Part shown: positions 5,434-13,025 of the stretch, in pieces
Numbering within the stretch: the stretch's first letter is position 1
Layout of the letters: the number at the start of each line of letters is the position of its first letter
NCBI GenBank assembly: GCA_964500365.1
Contig: CAZCPB010000038.1
Span: 1-21,079, forward strand
Source of the DNA: CAZCPB01 sp964500365
Lineage (GTDB): Bacteria > Planctomycetota > Phycisphaerae > Phycisphaerales > UBA1924
Reading direction: 5' to 3'
DNA length: 21,079 nucleotides
Notes under the pieces: generated by a model
Told to the model about the DNA's origin: nothing
The model's database searches: none
The model's input: only the letters and a program-made list of their open reading frames with translations
Translations under genes and position numbers: made by a program

Positions 5434-6945
5434 ATGAGATGCAAGCGAAAGTCGGTCTGCTCGATCGCGGCGGCCGGGGGAATAGCTTGGCTGATGACCG
5501 GCCTTCCGGGCTGGACTTCGCATTGCGCCGCCCAAGCGGCAAAGACTGCCCCCGGGGCCCGCCAACAGCCCGCGACCGGAGTTTCGTCGGGGCCCGGCGC
5601 GACGGTCCTGTCGCCGGACCCTTACCGGGTGGAGTCGGCCGGCCTGTCGTTCTATGTGCCGGAACGGGCCACCCTCAAGTCGGCCACGGCCGGGGGCGAG
5701 CCGTCGTTTCAGATCATGGCGGAGGATGCCACCTGGTGGATCGACGTGCGGACGCCCGCCACGAGCAACGCGGAGCTGACCGTGACCGATGCCGGGGAAG
5801 CGGCGCTCCAGCAGCTCCTGTCCCGGTACGGCGAAGAAGAGGGAACGACGATCCGCACGGTCGGACGCGTGCTCGAAAAAATCGACCGTCTCGTCACCGA
5901 CGCGTCGCGCCCTGATCTGGAGGCGTTCCGGTTTTACGTTGCGCTCCCGCAGGTCGGCAAAGACGTCGCCATCGTCAGGGGGTACACGCTCTGGAAGGTC
6001 TCCTCGAACAGGTTCGTCGCGTTCGAACTCACGACCACGGAAGCGGAGTTCCCCCGCGTGAAGGGGGTGTACGAAACGGTCTCCGGGGCGGCGCGCTTCG
6101 AGGACATGTCCGCCGTCATGTCGCAGCGGGCGCTGGCCATCAAGGCGGGCATGTCGCTCCTGGAGCGGGTCGGCGCAACCGAGATGAAGGAAGCCATCGC
6201 GGTTCGCCACGACCGGCTCGAGCGGCTCTACGTCCCCGCGCCGACGGCCGCCGATTCGGACGCCAGAGAGATCGCCTACCGGCGCATCCGGTGCCACGAG
6301 GGCCAGCGCGGCGAGCTCGACCCGACCCGCCCGAAGAGCCGCTGGAGCGCCGCCGATCGGCAGCCGGGTTACCTGCTGCAGGTGGACGCGCGGTACCTCG
6401 ACGGTTCGTCGCGGATCGTGGACATGGAATCGCTCTTCTTCATGTCCGCCGACCGGAACGAGGAGGCGTGGACCATCAGGCAGGCGCTGCGGGAGGGGGG
6501 CAAGGTCGTCACCACGGCCGAGACGGGCGCCCGCAACGGCCTGAGCATGACCGTCCGGACCGAGATCTCGGGGCAGCCGAACCCGCAGGTGTTCTCGCCG
6601 CGGTTCGAGAGTGAGGCGTACATCTCGCAGGTCGAGTCGTACCTGCTTCCCCAATTGCTGATCGGGGCCAGGCTCCCGGCGACGTACGGCTTCTATGTCT
6701 TCCAGTCGAGGGACGGCCGGTGCAAGCTGAGGACCGACGTACTCGAACAGCCGGCGGACAGGCCCGGCCTCTGGAGATTGACCACGTCCTTCGCCGACGA
6801 GCCTCAGAAGACACGCCAGGTCTCGCTCTACAACGACGCGGGCGAGCTGATCCGGACGGAACTGCCCGACGGGATGGTGTGGGAGCCGATCGAGCTCGAC
6901 CGTCTGGTACGGCTGTGGCGGACGAAAGACCTGCCCATGAAGTGA
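5434..6945 (+). CDS. Secreted protein of unknown function
   Basis: I do not recognise a family. The 503-residue product begins with a basic stretch (MRCKRKSVC), a hydrophobic segment (SIAAAGGIAWLMTGLPGW) and an AQA-type cleavage site near residue 35. It is therefore probably exported by Sec, without an obvious lipobox. A low-complexity linker follows. Next comes a region (about 60-220; YRVESAGLSFYVPE, ATWWIDVRTPATSN, YTLWKVSSNRFVAFELTTTE) that resembles small beta-rich periplasmic domains. The C-terminal half has FYVFQSRDGRCKLRTDVLEQ, WRLTTSFADEPQKTRQVSLY and a closing LPDGMVWEPIELDRLVRLW. The start is firm: AGGAGG lies 8 bases upstream. The gene is divergent from the S10 operon and 28 bases ahead of ruvB, which appears to have its own promoter. 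Confidence 0.85.
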   Translation: MRCKRKSVCSIAAAGGIAWLMTGLPGWTSHCAAQAAKTAPGARQQPATGVSSGPGATVLSPDPYRVESAGLSFYVPERATLKSATAGGEPSFQIMAEDATWWIDVRTPATSNAELTVTDAGEAALQQLLSRYGEEEGTTIRTVGRVLEKIDRLVTDASRPDLEAFRFYVALPQVGKDVAIVRGYTLWKVSSNRFVAFELTTTEAEFPRVKGVYETVSGAARFEDMSAVMSQRALAIKAGMSLLERVGATEMKEAIAVRHDRLERLYVPAPTAADSDAREIAYRRIRCHEGQRGELDPTRPKSRWSAADRQPGYLLQVDARYLDGSSRIVDMESLFFMSADRNEEAWTIRQALREGGKVVTTAETGARNGLSMTVRTEISGQPNPQVFSPRFESEAYISQVESYLLPQLLIGARLPATYGFYVFQSRDGRCKLRTDVLEQPADRPGLWRLTTSFADEPQKTRQVSLYNDAGELIRTELPDGMVWEPIELDRLVRLWRTKDLPMK

Positions 6946-6960
6946 CGGCGCCGGGGCGTG

Positions 6961-6966
6961 TACACT
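6961..6966 (+). promoter_or_regulatory. Candidate leaderless promoter (-10) of ruvB
   Basis: TACACT ends 7 bases before the ruvB ATG and no Shine-Dalgarno sequence is present. A transcript starting 6-7 bases after the -10 would begin at the start codon. The same hexamer and spacing precede the M16 protease gene. I see no clear -35. Confidence 0.5.
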
Positions 6967-6973
6967 CGGCCTC

Positions 6974-8014
6974 ATGGCGACGGAACGCCTCATCTCCCCT
7001 ACCGCCCGCGCCGGCGAGGACGAGCCGGTCAACTGGACGCTGCGTCCCGCACGGCTCGACCAGTACGTGGGCCAGCCGGACCTCGTCGAGCGGATCTCTA
7101 TCGCCATCCGCGCCGTGAAGGCGAGGTCCGAGCCGCTCGAGCACGTCCTCCTCCACGGCCCACCGGGCCTCGGGAAAACAACCCTCGCCCACGTCATCGC
7201 CAACGAACTCGGCACCCGCGTGATCGCGACCTCTGGCCCCGCGCTCGCCCGCGGGACGGACCTGGTCTCGGCGCTGACGCAGCTCCAGCACGGCGACGTG
7301 CTGTTCATCGACGAGATTCACCGCCTGCCCGTGGCGGTCGAAGAGTTCATTTACCCGGCGATGGAGGACTTCCGGATCGACGTCACGGTGGACAGCGGGC
7401 TCGCCGCGCGGACCGTGCAGATCCGGTGCAAGCCCTTCACGCTCATCGGGGCCACGACTCGGGCCGGCCTGCTTTCGGCGCCGCTGCGCTCGCGCTTCGG
7501 GCTGGTGCACCACCTGAAGTACTACGGCGCCGACGACCTGCTCGCCATTCTCTCGCGCAGCGCCGAACTCCTGAAGGTTGCCCCTGTCGATCGCGCCGCC
7601 CTGCGGCGCATCGCCGACCGAGCGCGCGGCACGCCGCGCATCGCGAACCGCCTGCTGAGGCGCTGCCGCGACTTTGCGCAGGTGAAGCGAGGTGGGTCCC
7701 TGTGCCCCGAGACCGTGGACGCGGCCCTTTCGCTGGAGGGTGTTGACGGCCTGGGTCTCGACGAACTCGACCGCGCGTACCTGCGGGTCATCGGGACCAC
7801 GTACTCCTGCGGTCCGGTCGGGCTGGAGACCGTCGCGGCCACCATGAACGAGGACGCCGGCACGCTCGAGGACGTCGTCGAGCCCTACCTGCTCCAGCTC
7901 GGATTCCTGGCGCGAACGCGGCGCGGGCGGGCGCTCACCAGGGCCGCGTGCGACCACCTCGGCCTGGCCTACCGCGAGGTCGAGAACGAGGGCCCGGAGG
8001 GGCTCTTCGGCTGA
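6974..8014 (+). CDS. ruvB: Holliday junction branch migration helicase RuvB
   Basis: RuvB is the hexameric AAA+ motor that drives branch migration with RuvA during recombination repair. The 346-residue product has normal length. It shows the N-terminal RPARLDQYVGQ block, Walker A GPPGLGKTT (62-70), Walker B LFIDEIHRLP (110-119), sensor GATTRAGLLSAPLRSRFG with the arginine finger (159-176), GTPRIANRLLRRCRDFA, and the C-terminal winged helix with GPVGLETVA and EPYLLQLGFLARTRRGRALT. The ATG at 6974 gives the family start. ruvA and ruvC are not adjacent. It converges on the zinc-ribbon gene, with stop codons 5 bases apart. Confidence 0.97.
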   Translation: MATERLISPTARAGEDEPVNWTLRPARLDQYVGQPDLVERISIAIRAVKARSEPLEHVLLHGPPGLGKTTLAHVIANELGTRVIATSGPALARGTDLVSALTQLQHGDVLFIDEIHRLPVAVEEFIYPAMEDFRIDVTVDSGLAARTVQIRCKPFTLIGATTRAGLLSAPLRSRFGLVHHLKYYGADDLLAILSRSAELLKVAPVDRAALRRIADRARGTPRIANRLLRRCRDFAQVKRGGSLCPETVDAALSLEGVDGLGLDELDRAYLRVIGTTYSCGPVGLETVAATMNEDAGTLEDVVEPYLLQLGFLARTRRGRALTRAACDHLGLAYREVENEGPEGLFG

Positions 8015-8024
8015 CCGGTTCAGC
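8010..8024. terminator. Small inverted repeat carrying both stop codons of convergent genes
   Basis: GCTGA and TCAGC (5 bp, loop CCGGT) include the TGA of ruvB and the TGA of the opposing gene. Only the two outer base pairs go beyond what two facing TGA codons give by definition. It is a weak candidate for a shared 3' structure. Confidence 0.25.
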
Positions 8025-8781
8025 GCTTGGAAGCCGCCGGCAGCATCGACTTGGCGACTTCCTCGTCGATGAAGAGGATGCAGCCGCACGAAACGCACGT
8101 GGTGAGCTTGCCGCTGTTCATGAGCCCGCTGAACGTCTCGACAGGCAGGCTCATCTGGCATGAGCCGCAGGTGAACTCGTGGCGCTTGCGGTCCTGGACC
8201 TCGATGCCCGCCATGGCCTCTTCGCCGCGGGTCTCAAGGAGTCGCTCGAGCAGGGAGAGCGCGTTCTTGGGGATGCCCTGGGTCGCCGCGGCTCGCTCGG
8301 CCCGGAGCTCGCTCAATCGCCCGGAGATCTCCGACTCGCGCGTGCGCCGCTCATTCTCGGCAACCGCGCGGAGCTTCTCACGTTCCTCCCTCAGCGCCCT
8401 GAGCTCGGAGATCTGCGCCTTGACCGTGTCGGCCTTGGTCATCTGCTCGAGCGCCCCTTCCTCGACGCGGTCACGCTCGGCCTTCATGGTGTTCAGCTCG
8501 GTAAGGAAGGCCTTGTATTCCTTGTTGGTCTGAGCCTTGTCCATCTGGGCCCGCAGCGTGGCCATCCGGGCGTCGAGGCGCGCCATCTCGCCTTCGGCAT
8601 CGCTGACCTGGACCTGCATCTGCCGCGCCTGACTCTCGGCCGCGCCCAGCTTCGCGTCGATCTGGCCGAGTTGTGTGGTCTGTTCCTTGAGGAACCGGTC
8701 GGCCGACCCGAGCCGGCTCTGGAGTCCTCGGAGTTGCTTTTCGACGAGAAAGAGCGCGAGCAGTTGCTTCGTCACGTCCAT
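8020..8781 (-). CDS. Coiled-coil protein with C-terminal C4 zinc ribbon
   Basis: The 253-residue product is almost wholly heptad-like helix from about 5 to 190 (repeated Leu/Ala with Glu/Arg/Lys, e.g. LDARMATLRAQMDKAQTNKE), including an NKEYKAFLTEL segment typical of the family. It ends in a zinc ribbon with C205-x2-C208 and C229-x2-C232. This is the architecture of the zf-RING_7/CT398-HP0958 family (Pfam PF02591), whose members act as scaffolds or chaperones, for example of secretion or flagellar factors. The exact role is unknown. A GGAG 7 bases before the ATG and a TACACT -10 about 40 bases upstream suggest its own transcript in the gap after cdsA. Confidence 0.92.
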   Translation of the reverse strand: MDVTKQLLALFLVEKQLRGLQSRLGSADRFLKEQTTQLGQIDAKLGAAESQARQMQVQVSDAEGEMARLDARMATLRAQMDKAQTNKEYKAFLTELNTMKAERDRVEEGALEQMTKADTVKAQISELRALREEREKLRAVAENERRTRESEISGRLSELRAERAAATQGIPKNALSLLERLLETRGEEAMAGIEVQDRKRHEFTCGSCQMSLPVETFSGLMNSGKLTTCVSCGCILFIDEEVAKSMLPAASKR

Positions 8782-8815
8782 CGGGCACTCCGGGGGCGGC
8801 CTCGAAACTTCACCC

Positions 8816-8843
8816 TTCGGCTAGTGTAGCACGCCCGGCCGAA
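8816..8843 (-). promoter_or_regulatory. Candidate promoter of the zinc-ribbon gene, flanked by an inverted repeat
   Basis: On the minus strand TGCTACACT places an extended -10 (TACACT, 8823-8828) about 41 bases before the ATG at 8781. Six-base arms TTCGGC (8816-8821) and GCCGAA (8838-8843) flank it symmetrically enough to be an operator or a cdsA 3' structure. No -35 is obvious. Confidence 0.4.
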
Positions 8844-8844
8844 C

Positions 8845-9705
8845 CTACCGGCCCGACACCAAGACTAGCCACCAATACGCCGCCGGGAGGACCAGGAGGG
8901 GCGAATCGATGACGTCCAGGACTCCGCCCATGCCGGGTATCGATCGGCCGGAGTCCTTCAGCCCGGCATCCCTCTTCAGAAAACTGGCCATGAGATCCCC
9001 CGCCTGCCCGAGCAGCGCGGCAAGCGCGCCGAAAGCGATCCCCGCGACCGCCGATTGCGGCGCGGAGCCCGTGAGCCTCTCGAGCAGCCACATCCCGCCG
9101 CCCCCGACGGCGGCCGCCAGCGTCACCCCGCCCGCCAGCCCCTCCCACGTCTTGCCCGGGCTGAGCCAGGGGATGAGCTTGTGCCGTCCGATCATCCGGC
9201 CCGTGAAGTACGCGCCGATATCGCACGCTTTGGCCGTCAGCACGACCCAGAGCAGCACCCACGCCGAATGCTCTCTTCGCAGCGCGAACGCGGCGCCCAT
9301 CGCCAGCCCAAGGAACACGAAGGCCAGCAACGAAACGCCGACCACGGCGGTAACGCCCCTCGGGTCGCGGTGCCGGGCGTGCAGCGCCATGGAGCCGGCG
9401 AGCACGAGGACGCCCGCCCCCCAGATCACCGCCGCACCCCGCGCGCTCCCGATGGCGGCCGGGTCGATGAACATGGCCGCCTGCCCCGCGAACGCGCACA
9501 GCCGAACGTGCCAGGACGGAATTTCGACACCTTTGGCACGGGCCATCACCGCGAGTTCGCCGGCGCCAAGCCACGTGAAGACGAGCATGACGAGACCGAT
9601 GACGGTCCCCGGCGGCACCACGGCTCCGCCCCACCGCTGCTCGAGCCACAGCAGCCCGATCACCGCGGCGACGAGGATCGGGCCCATCACCAGTCGGTCA
9701 CGCAT
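8845..9705 (-). CDS. cdsA: Phosphatidate cytidylyltransferase
   Basis: CdsA makes CDP-diacylglycerol from phosphatidate and CTP in the cytoplasmic membrane, the entry to phospholipid synthesis. The 286-residue product is a run of hydrophobic segments with the family C-terminal signature: KACDIGAYFTGRMIGRHKLI, PWLSPGKTWEGLAGG, then LLGQAGDLMASFLKRDAGLK and DSGRSIPGMGGVLDVIDS. The proteobacterial signature has H and R in PGHGG..DR; here they are M and V, a substitution I believe occurs in related phyla. I chose MRDRLVMGP (9705), which matches the family N-terminus. An upstream ATG at 9753, three bases after the uppS stop, would add 16 residues and allow coupling. Confidence 0.92.
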   Translation of the reverse strand: MRDRLVMGPILVAAVIGLLWLEQRWGGAVVPPGTVIGLVMLVFTWLGAGELAVMARAKGVEIPSWHVRLCAFAGQAAMFIDPAAIGSARGAAVIWGAGVLVLAGSMALHARHRDPRGVTAVVGVSLLAFVFLGLAMGAAFALRREHSAWVLLWVVLTAKACDIGAYFTGRMIGRHKLIPWLSPGKTWEGLAGGVTLAAAVGGGGMWLLERLTGSAPQSAVAGIAFGALAALLGQAGDLMASFLKRDAGLKDSGRSIPGMGGVLDVIDSPLLVLPAAYWWLVLVSGR

Positions 9706-9756
9706 GGGCGGCGGTTCCCTCACCACCGGGCACGAGCTCTCCCCGCGCACCATCGA

Positions 9757-10674
9757 TCATTTCAGTCCCCCGAACGTACGGCTGCGACCCGCGTACGCGC
9801 GGACCGCCGCGTGAAGGTCGGCGACCTCGAAGTCCGGCCACAGGCGGTCCGTGACGTAGAGTTCAGCGTAGCTGATCTGCCAGAGAAGGTAGTTGCTCAG
9901 CCGCAGTTCGCCCGCCGTCCGGATAAGAAGGTCGGGGTCGGGCATGCCGGCGGTGTAGAGGTGCGCCTCAAAGGACCGCTCGTCCAGGGAATCCGGGACA
10001 AGGGTTCCCGCGGCGGCCTTGCGGGCGATCGCGCGGACGGCGTCCACGATTTCCGCGCGGCTGGCGTAGTTGATCGCGAGCACCAGCGTCGTGCCGGTGC
10101 ACTTCGAGGTCGCCTCCACGAGCCCGTCGATCGCGGACTGAACGTCAGGAGGCAGCCCGTCGCGCCGGCCGATGACGCGGCATCGAACGTTCCGGCGTTT
10201 CAGTTCGTCCCGCTCGTCGTCGCAGTACGTCACGCACAGCCGCATGAGCGCTTCGATTTCGTCGGGCGGTCGCTTCCAGTTCTCGAGCGAGAATGAGTAC
10301 AACGTCAGGTAGTCGATGCCGAGGCGGCCGCACTCGGTGAGCACCTCGCGGACCGACCGCGCTCCGTTGCGGTGGCCGAACTCTCTCGGGAAACCCCTTT
10401 CGAGCGCCCACCGCCCGTTCCCGTCCATGATCACCGCGATGTGCCGGGGGAGGCGCCCGGGGTGCACGTCCGGCAGGCGGCTCAAAGGCTCGGCCCCGGG
10501 GAACCTGGCGCAAATCCTGGCCGCGGCCTCCCGGGGGCTTTCGCTGCTGCCCTGGGGGGGGCTGAGCAAGGGTCCCTGGTCGGGCGCCGTCGGAGATTCT
10601 GCGGCCTTTGTTTCCATGGCCAATCGTGCGTCGATGAGAGACCCGATGTTCGCTCCGCGCCGTGCCGCGCTCAC
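9757..10674 (-). CDS. uppS: Undecaprenyl diphosphate synthase (cis-prenyltransferase)
   Basis: UppS adds isopentenyl units to farnesyl diphosphate to make the C55 carrier for peptidoglycan and other envelope polymers. All conserved regions are present: RHIAVIMDGNGRWA with the catalytic Asp (about residue 84), FGHRNGARSVREV, LTLYSFSLENWKRP, INYASRAEIVDAVR, and DPDLLIRTAGELRLSNYLLW followed by SYAELYVTDRLWPDF. The GTG at 10674 overlaps the purA stop by four bases (GTGA), suggesting coupling. It gives 305 residues with about 75 before the catalytic core, rich in Pro/Ser/Ala. The ATG at 10617 would shorten this by 19 residues; neither has a strong ribosome binding site. Confidence 0.95.
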   Translation of the reverse strand: MSAARRGANIGSLIDARLAMETKAAESPTAPDQGPLLSPPQGSSESPREAAARICARFPGAEPLSRLPDVHPGRLPRHIAVIMDGNGRWALERGFPREFGHRNGARSVREVLTECGRLGIDYLTLYSFSLENWKRPPDEIEALMRLCVTYCDDERDELKRRNVRCRVIGRRDGLPPDVQSAIDGLVEATSKCTGTTLVLAINYASRAEIVDAVRAIARKAAAGTLVPDSLDERSFEAHLYTAGMPDPDLLIRTAGELRLSNYLLWQISYAELYVTDRLWPDFEVADLHAAVRAYAGRSRTFGGLK

Positions 10675-12026
10675 ACGAGCAGACGGATCGTCTGCCGCCG
10701 ATCGGGGCCGATGCTTACCGATCCGAGCGGGACCTCGACGGACTGCTCTATGAACTCCAGGTAGCGACGGGCCCGGGAGGGCAGGTCGTCCAATCGGCGG
10801 GCCTCGGTGATCTCCTCGCTGAATCCCTCGAGTGTCTTGAAGACGGGGGATGCGCGCGAGAGGTCGTGAGCGTCGGGCGGGAAGCGGTCGGTGCGCTCGC
10901 CGTCGATCTCATACGCCGTGCACACCTTCAACTCGTCGAGTCCCGCGAGGACGTCGAAGAGCATCACCGCCAGGCACGTCGCCCCGTTGATCATCGCGGC
11001 GTAGCGAACCGCGACAAGGTCGAGCCACCCGACGCGCCGGGGGCGCCCCGTGGTTGTGCCGAACTCGCGCCCGCGCTGCCTGATGCGGTCCCCGGTCGCG
11101 TCGTGCAGTTCCGTCGGGAAAGGCCCGCCGCCGACCCGGGTCGAATAGGCCTTCATGACGCCGACCAGGGGGCCGACCGCCGAGGGCGGGACCCCGGTCC
11201 CCGACGCGATCCCGGCCACGCCCGTGCTCGAACTGGTCACGAAGGGGTACGTGCCGTGGTCGACGTCAAGGAGAGTCCCGTTGGCCCCCTCGAAAAGCAG
11301 CTTCCGGCCTGCGCGGAGCATGTCGTGAAGCAGGTAGGTCGTGTCGCTGACCAGCGGCCGCAGCCTCTCTCCCCAGCCCAAGGCCGTGTCAACGGTGGTG
11401 GCGGGGTCGGGCGAACCCCCGGGCCCGGCGCTCAGGAGCGGGGCCTTCAGACGGCAGGCAAGCCCGACCCGGCTGGCGAGCACGTCCCTGCGGAGCAGGT
11501 CGCCCACCCGCACCGCCGAAGCCCGCTGCACCTTGTCGGCGTAGCTGGGCCCGATGCCCCGGCGAGTCGTGCCGATCTCGGCTCCGGGCCCGCCGTCCGG
11601 GCCTGGCTTGAGCATCTCCTCCCGCATGGCGTCCTCGGCCTTGTGGTAAGGAAGAACGACGTGCGCGCGGCTCGAGACGACGAGGCCGGACGTGTCAACA
11701 CCCCGAGACTTCAGACCGTCGATCTCCTTGAGCAACGCCTCGGGGTCGATCACCACGCCGTTGCCGATGACCGCCGGCTTGCCCGGGGACAGAATCCCCG
11801 ACGGGATAAGGTGGAGCGCGAAGCGCTCGCCCCCGATCACCACCGAGTGCCCGGCGTTGGCCCCGCCGTTGTAGCGGACGACGGCGTCGTGCTCCGCGGC
11901 GAGCAGGTCAACGAGCTTCCCCTTCCCCTCGTCGCCCCACTGCAGACCGATAACGGCCGTGCACGTTCCCGCGACGTTCTGGACGCGCGGCTCAATCGGG
12001 GACCGGGCTTTCGTCGGGGTCGCCAT
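10671..12026 (-). CDS. purA: Adenylosuccinate synthetase
   Basis: PurA makes adenylosuccinate from IMP, aspartate and GTP, the first committed step to AMP. The 451-residue product shows the GTP loop WGDEGKGKLVD (30-40), NGGANAGHSV (54-63), VVIDPEALLKEID, TTRRGIGPSYADK, the LLFEGANGTLLDVDHGTYPF block, VGGGPFPTEL, and GRPRRVGWLD. It is about 20 residues longer at the N-terminus than E. coli PurA; no other in-frame start is available nearer the core. No ribosome binding site is seen. A TACGCT lies 13 bases before the ATG. Downstream uppS overlaps it. Confidence 0.97.
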   Translation of the reverse strand: MATPTKARSPIEPRVQNVAGTCTAVIGLQWGDEGKGKLVDLLAAEHDAVVRYNGGANAGHSVVIGGERFALHLIPSGILSPGKPAVIGNGVVIDPEALLKEIDGLKSRGVDTSGLVVSSRAHVVLPYHKAEDAMREEMLKPGPDGGPGAEIGTTRRGIGPSYADKVQRASAVRVGDLLRRDVLASRVGLACRLKAPLLSAGPGGSPDPATTVDTALGWGERLRPLVSDTTYLLHDMLRAGRKLLFEGANGTLLDVDHGTYPFVTSSSTGVAGIASGTGVPPSAVGPLVGVMKAYSTRVGGGPFPTELHDATGDRIRQRGREFGTTTGRPRRVGWLDLVAVRYAAMINGATCLAVMLFDVLAGLDELKVCTAYEIDGERTDRFPPDAHDLSRASPVFKTLEGFSEEITEARRLDDLPSRARRYLEFIEQSVEVPLGSVSIGPDRRQTIRLLV

Positions 12027-12151
12027 GCGAGCGGGTCAAAGCGTAGCCGACGTCCGCAAACCCGGCGGCCCGCGCAGGCCGACGGAAGACGGGCCCTGCG
12101 GTCCGTACATGGTGAAGTCGGCCGACGCCTCAGCCGATCCGAGAACATCCC
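12027..12151. promoter_or_regulatory. Divergent intergenic region between purA and the small zinc-ribbon gene
   Basis: This 125-base stretch must hold the start signals for both genes. On the minus strand GGCTACGCT is a possible extended -10 for purA. On the plus strand TACATG near 12107 is a weak -10 candidate for the small gene. I see no recognisable riboswitch or strong repeat. Confidence 0.3.
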
Positions 12152-12346
12152 ATGAACCCGGAGACCGTCCGCATCATGTGCCCGAACCTCACCTGTCGGA
12201 AGGTGCTGGCGGTGCCGGCGACGGCTCGCGGCAAGACCGTCCGGTGCCGCGCGTGCTCCACGAGCATCCGCATCCCGATGGTCAAGGCTCCCGTGGCGCA
12301 GAAAATCGACGCGCCCGGCGAGCAGGGAAAGGCTCAGGGCGCCTGA
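12152..12346 (+). CDS. Small stand-alone zinc-ribbon protein
   Basis: The 64-residue product carries two cysteine pairs, CPNLTC (C-x4-C, about 10-15) and CRAC (C-x2-C, about 32-35), around a VLAVPATARGKTVR core, then IRIP. This looks like the short zinc ribbon that planctomycetes often place at the N-terminus of larger proteins (pattern C..C..L.VP....GK.VRC..C...I.VP). Here nothing follows but a polar tail. The first pair has four rather than two residues between the cysteines. The role is unknown; it could bind nucleic acid or protein. It lies between divergent purA and convergent FHA gene. Confidence 0.7.
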   Translation: MNPETVRIMCPNLTCRKVLAVPATARGKTVRCRACSTSIRIPMVKAPVAQKIDAPGEQGKAQGA

Positions 12347-12355
12347 GCGCTCAGG
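12332..12355. terminator. Three-arm repeat at the convergent zinc-ribbon/FHA junction
   Basis: GCTCAGG (12332-12338), CCTGAGC (12342-12348) and GCTCAGG (12349-12355) follow each other. The middle arm can pair with the left one (7 bp, 3-base loop) or form a perfect 14-base palindrome with the right one. It includes the zinc-ribbon stop codon and lies just beyond the FHA stop. No T-run is present. A shared 3' structure is plausible. Confidence 0.4.
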
Positions 12356-12365
12356 GCGAACTCGA

Positions 12366-12893
12366 TCAGAGCTTCGGCTGACCCTTCTCGTCGTCCTCGT
12401 CGTCGAGGAAGTCGAAGTCGCTAAGCGAACTGTCCTCGAGTTCGTCCCGCGAACCGCCGGCCTCGAGGTCATCGTCGTCGAGGATGCTGGAAGGCTTCCC
12501 CTGCGACGGGCCGGCGGCCGCGGCGCTCCGGGCCGGAACGGCCGGCGGCGCAGCCGTCGGAATCATGGAAAGCGCTGTGGCCGAATCGATCGACTTGGGC
12601 TCGCCGTCAATGCGGACCACCAGCACTGTTGTGCCCATGCCGATGACGTCGCCCGGCGCCAGTTCGGTCTGGGTGATGCGCCGGCGGTTGACGAACGTGC
12701 CGTTGCTGCTGCCCAGATCTTTCAGCGTGATCGCATCGTCCGACAGGACGATCTCGCAGTGCCTTCGAGAAATGGCGTCGGAGGGGATCCTGATCTGGCT
12801 GGAGACATCCCGCCCGATCACGACGCTCGGCTTGCGCAGCGGAATCTCCCGCTGCTTCTGATCCTGCTGCACAAGCACCAAGGTCACGTTCAC
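12366..12893 (-). CDS. FHA-domain protein with acidic tail
   Basis: The first 96 residues form a forkhead-associated domain, which binds phosphothreonine peptides. The GR of VVIGRD (27-28), SRRHCEI (42-48) and GSSNGTFVNRRRI (61-73) supply the usual phosphate-binding Arg, Ser, His and Asn positions. Residues 97-175 are a disordered-looking linker rich in Ala/Pro and then Asp/Glu/Ser, ending DEDDEKGQPKL. No enzyme domain is present, so it is probably an adaptor for Ser/Thr kinase signalling. It starts with GTG at 12893. No Shine-Dalgarno sequence is close, but GATAGT ends 6 bases upstream, as expected for a leaderless message. Confidence 0.92.
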   Translation of the reverse strand: MNVTLVLVQQDQKQREIPLRKPSVVIGRDVSSQIRIPSDAISRRHCEIVLSDDAITLKDLGSSNGTFVNRRRITQTELAPGDVIGMGTTVLVVRIDGEPKSIDSATALSMIPTAAPPAVPARSAAAAGPSQGKPSSILDDDDLEAGGSRDELEDSSLSDFDFLDDEDDEKGQPKL

Positions 12894-12899
12894 GCGCCG

Positions 12900-12926
12900 A
12901 CTATCCTTTCACGGACCTCTGTCCGT
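12900..12926. promoter_or_regulatory. Divergent promoter/operator candidate between the FHA gene and hemW
   Basis: ACTATCCT (12900-12907) can be read as TATCCT on the plus strand or as GATAGT on the minus strand, each a plausible -10. Next to it is a perfect inverted repeat ACGGAC-CTCT-GTCCGT (12911-12926), right where a plus-strand transcript would start. It may be an operator or leader hairpin. Confidence 0.35.
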
Positions 12927-13025
12927 CAACTCACCGCGCGCGGCCCCGGACCGGCCCACGCACCCTTCTTGGAGAATACGACGCTCCCACTGGTCACGCA
13001 AACCTCGCCCCGCACTGCCGAGAGC

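Noticed and set aside
5305..7308. Long minus-strand open frame (667 codons) across the secreted-protein gene
   Set aside because: It is antisense to a gene with signal peptide and strong ribosome binding site, has Arg/Pro/Gly-rich composition and no recognisable motif. Such frames arise freely in GC-rich DNA.
6509..8161. Minus-strand open frame of 550 codons opposite ruvB
   Set aside because: Entirely antisense to a textbook ruvB and low in family-like content; a shadow frame.
10671..10764. Possible separate small gene at the purA-uppS junction on the plus strand
   Set aside because: All sequence here is coding on the minus strand (purA 3' end and uppS 5' end, overlapping by 4 bases).
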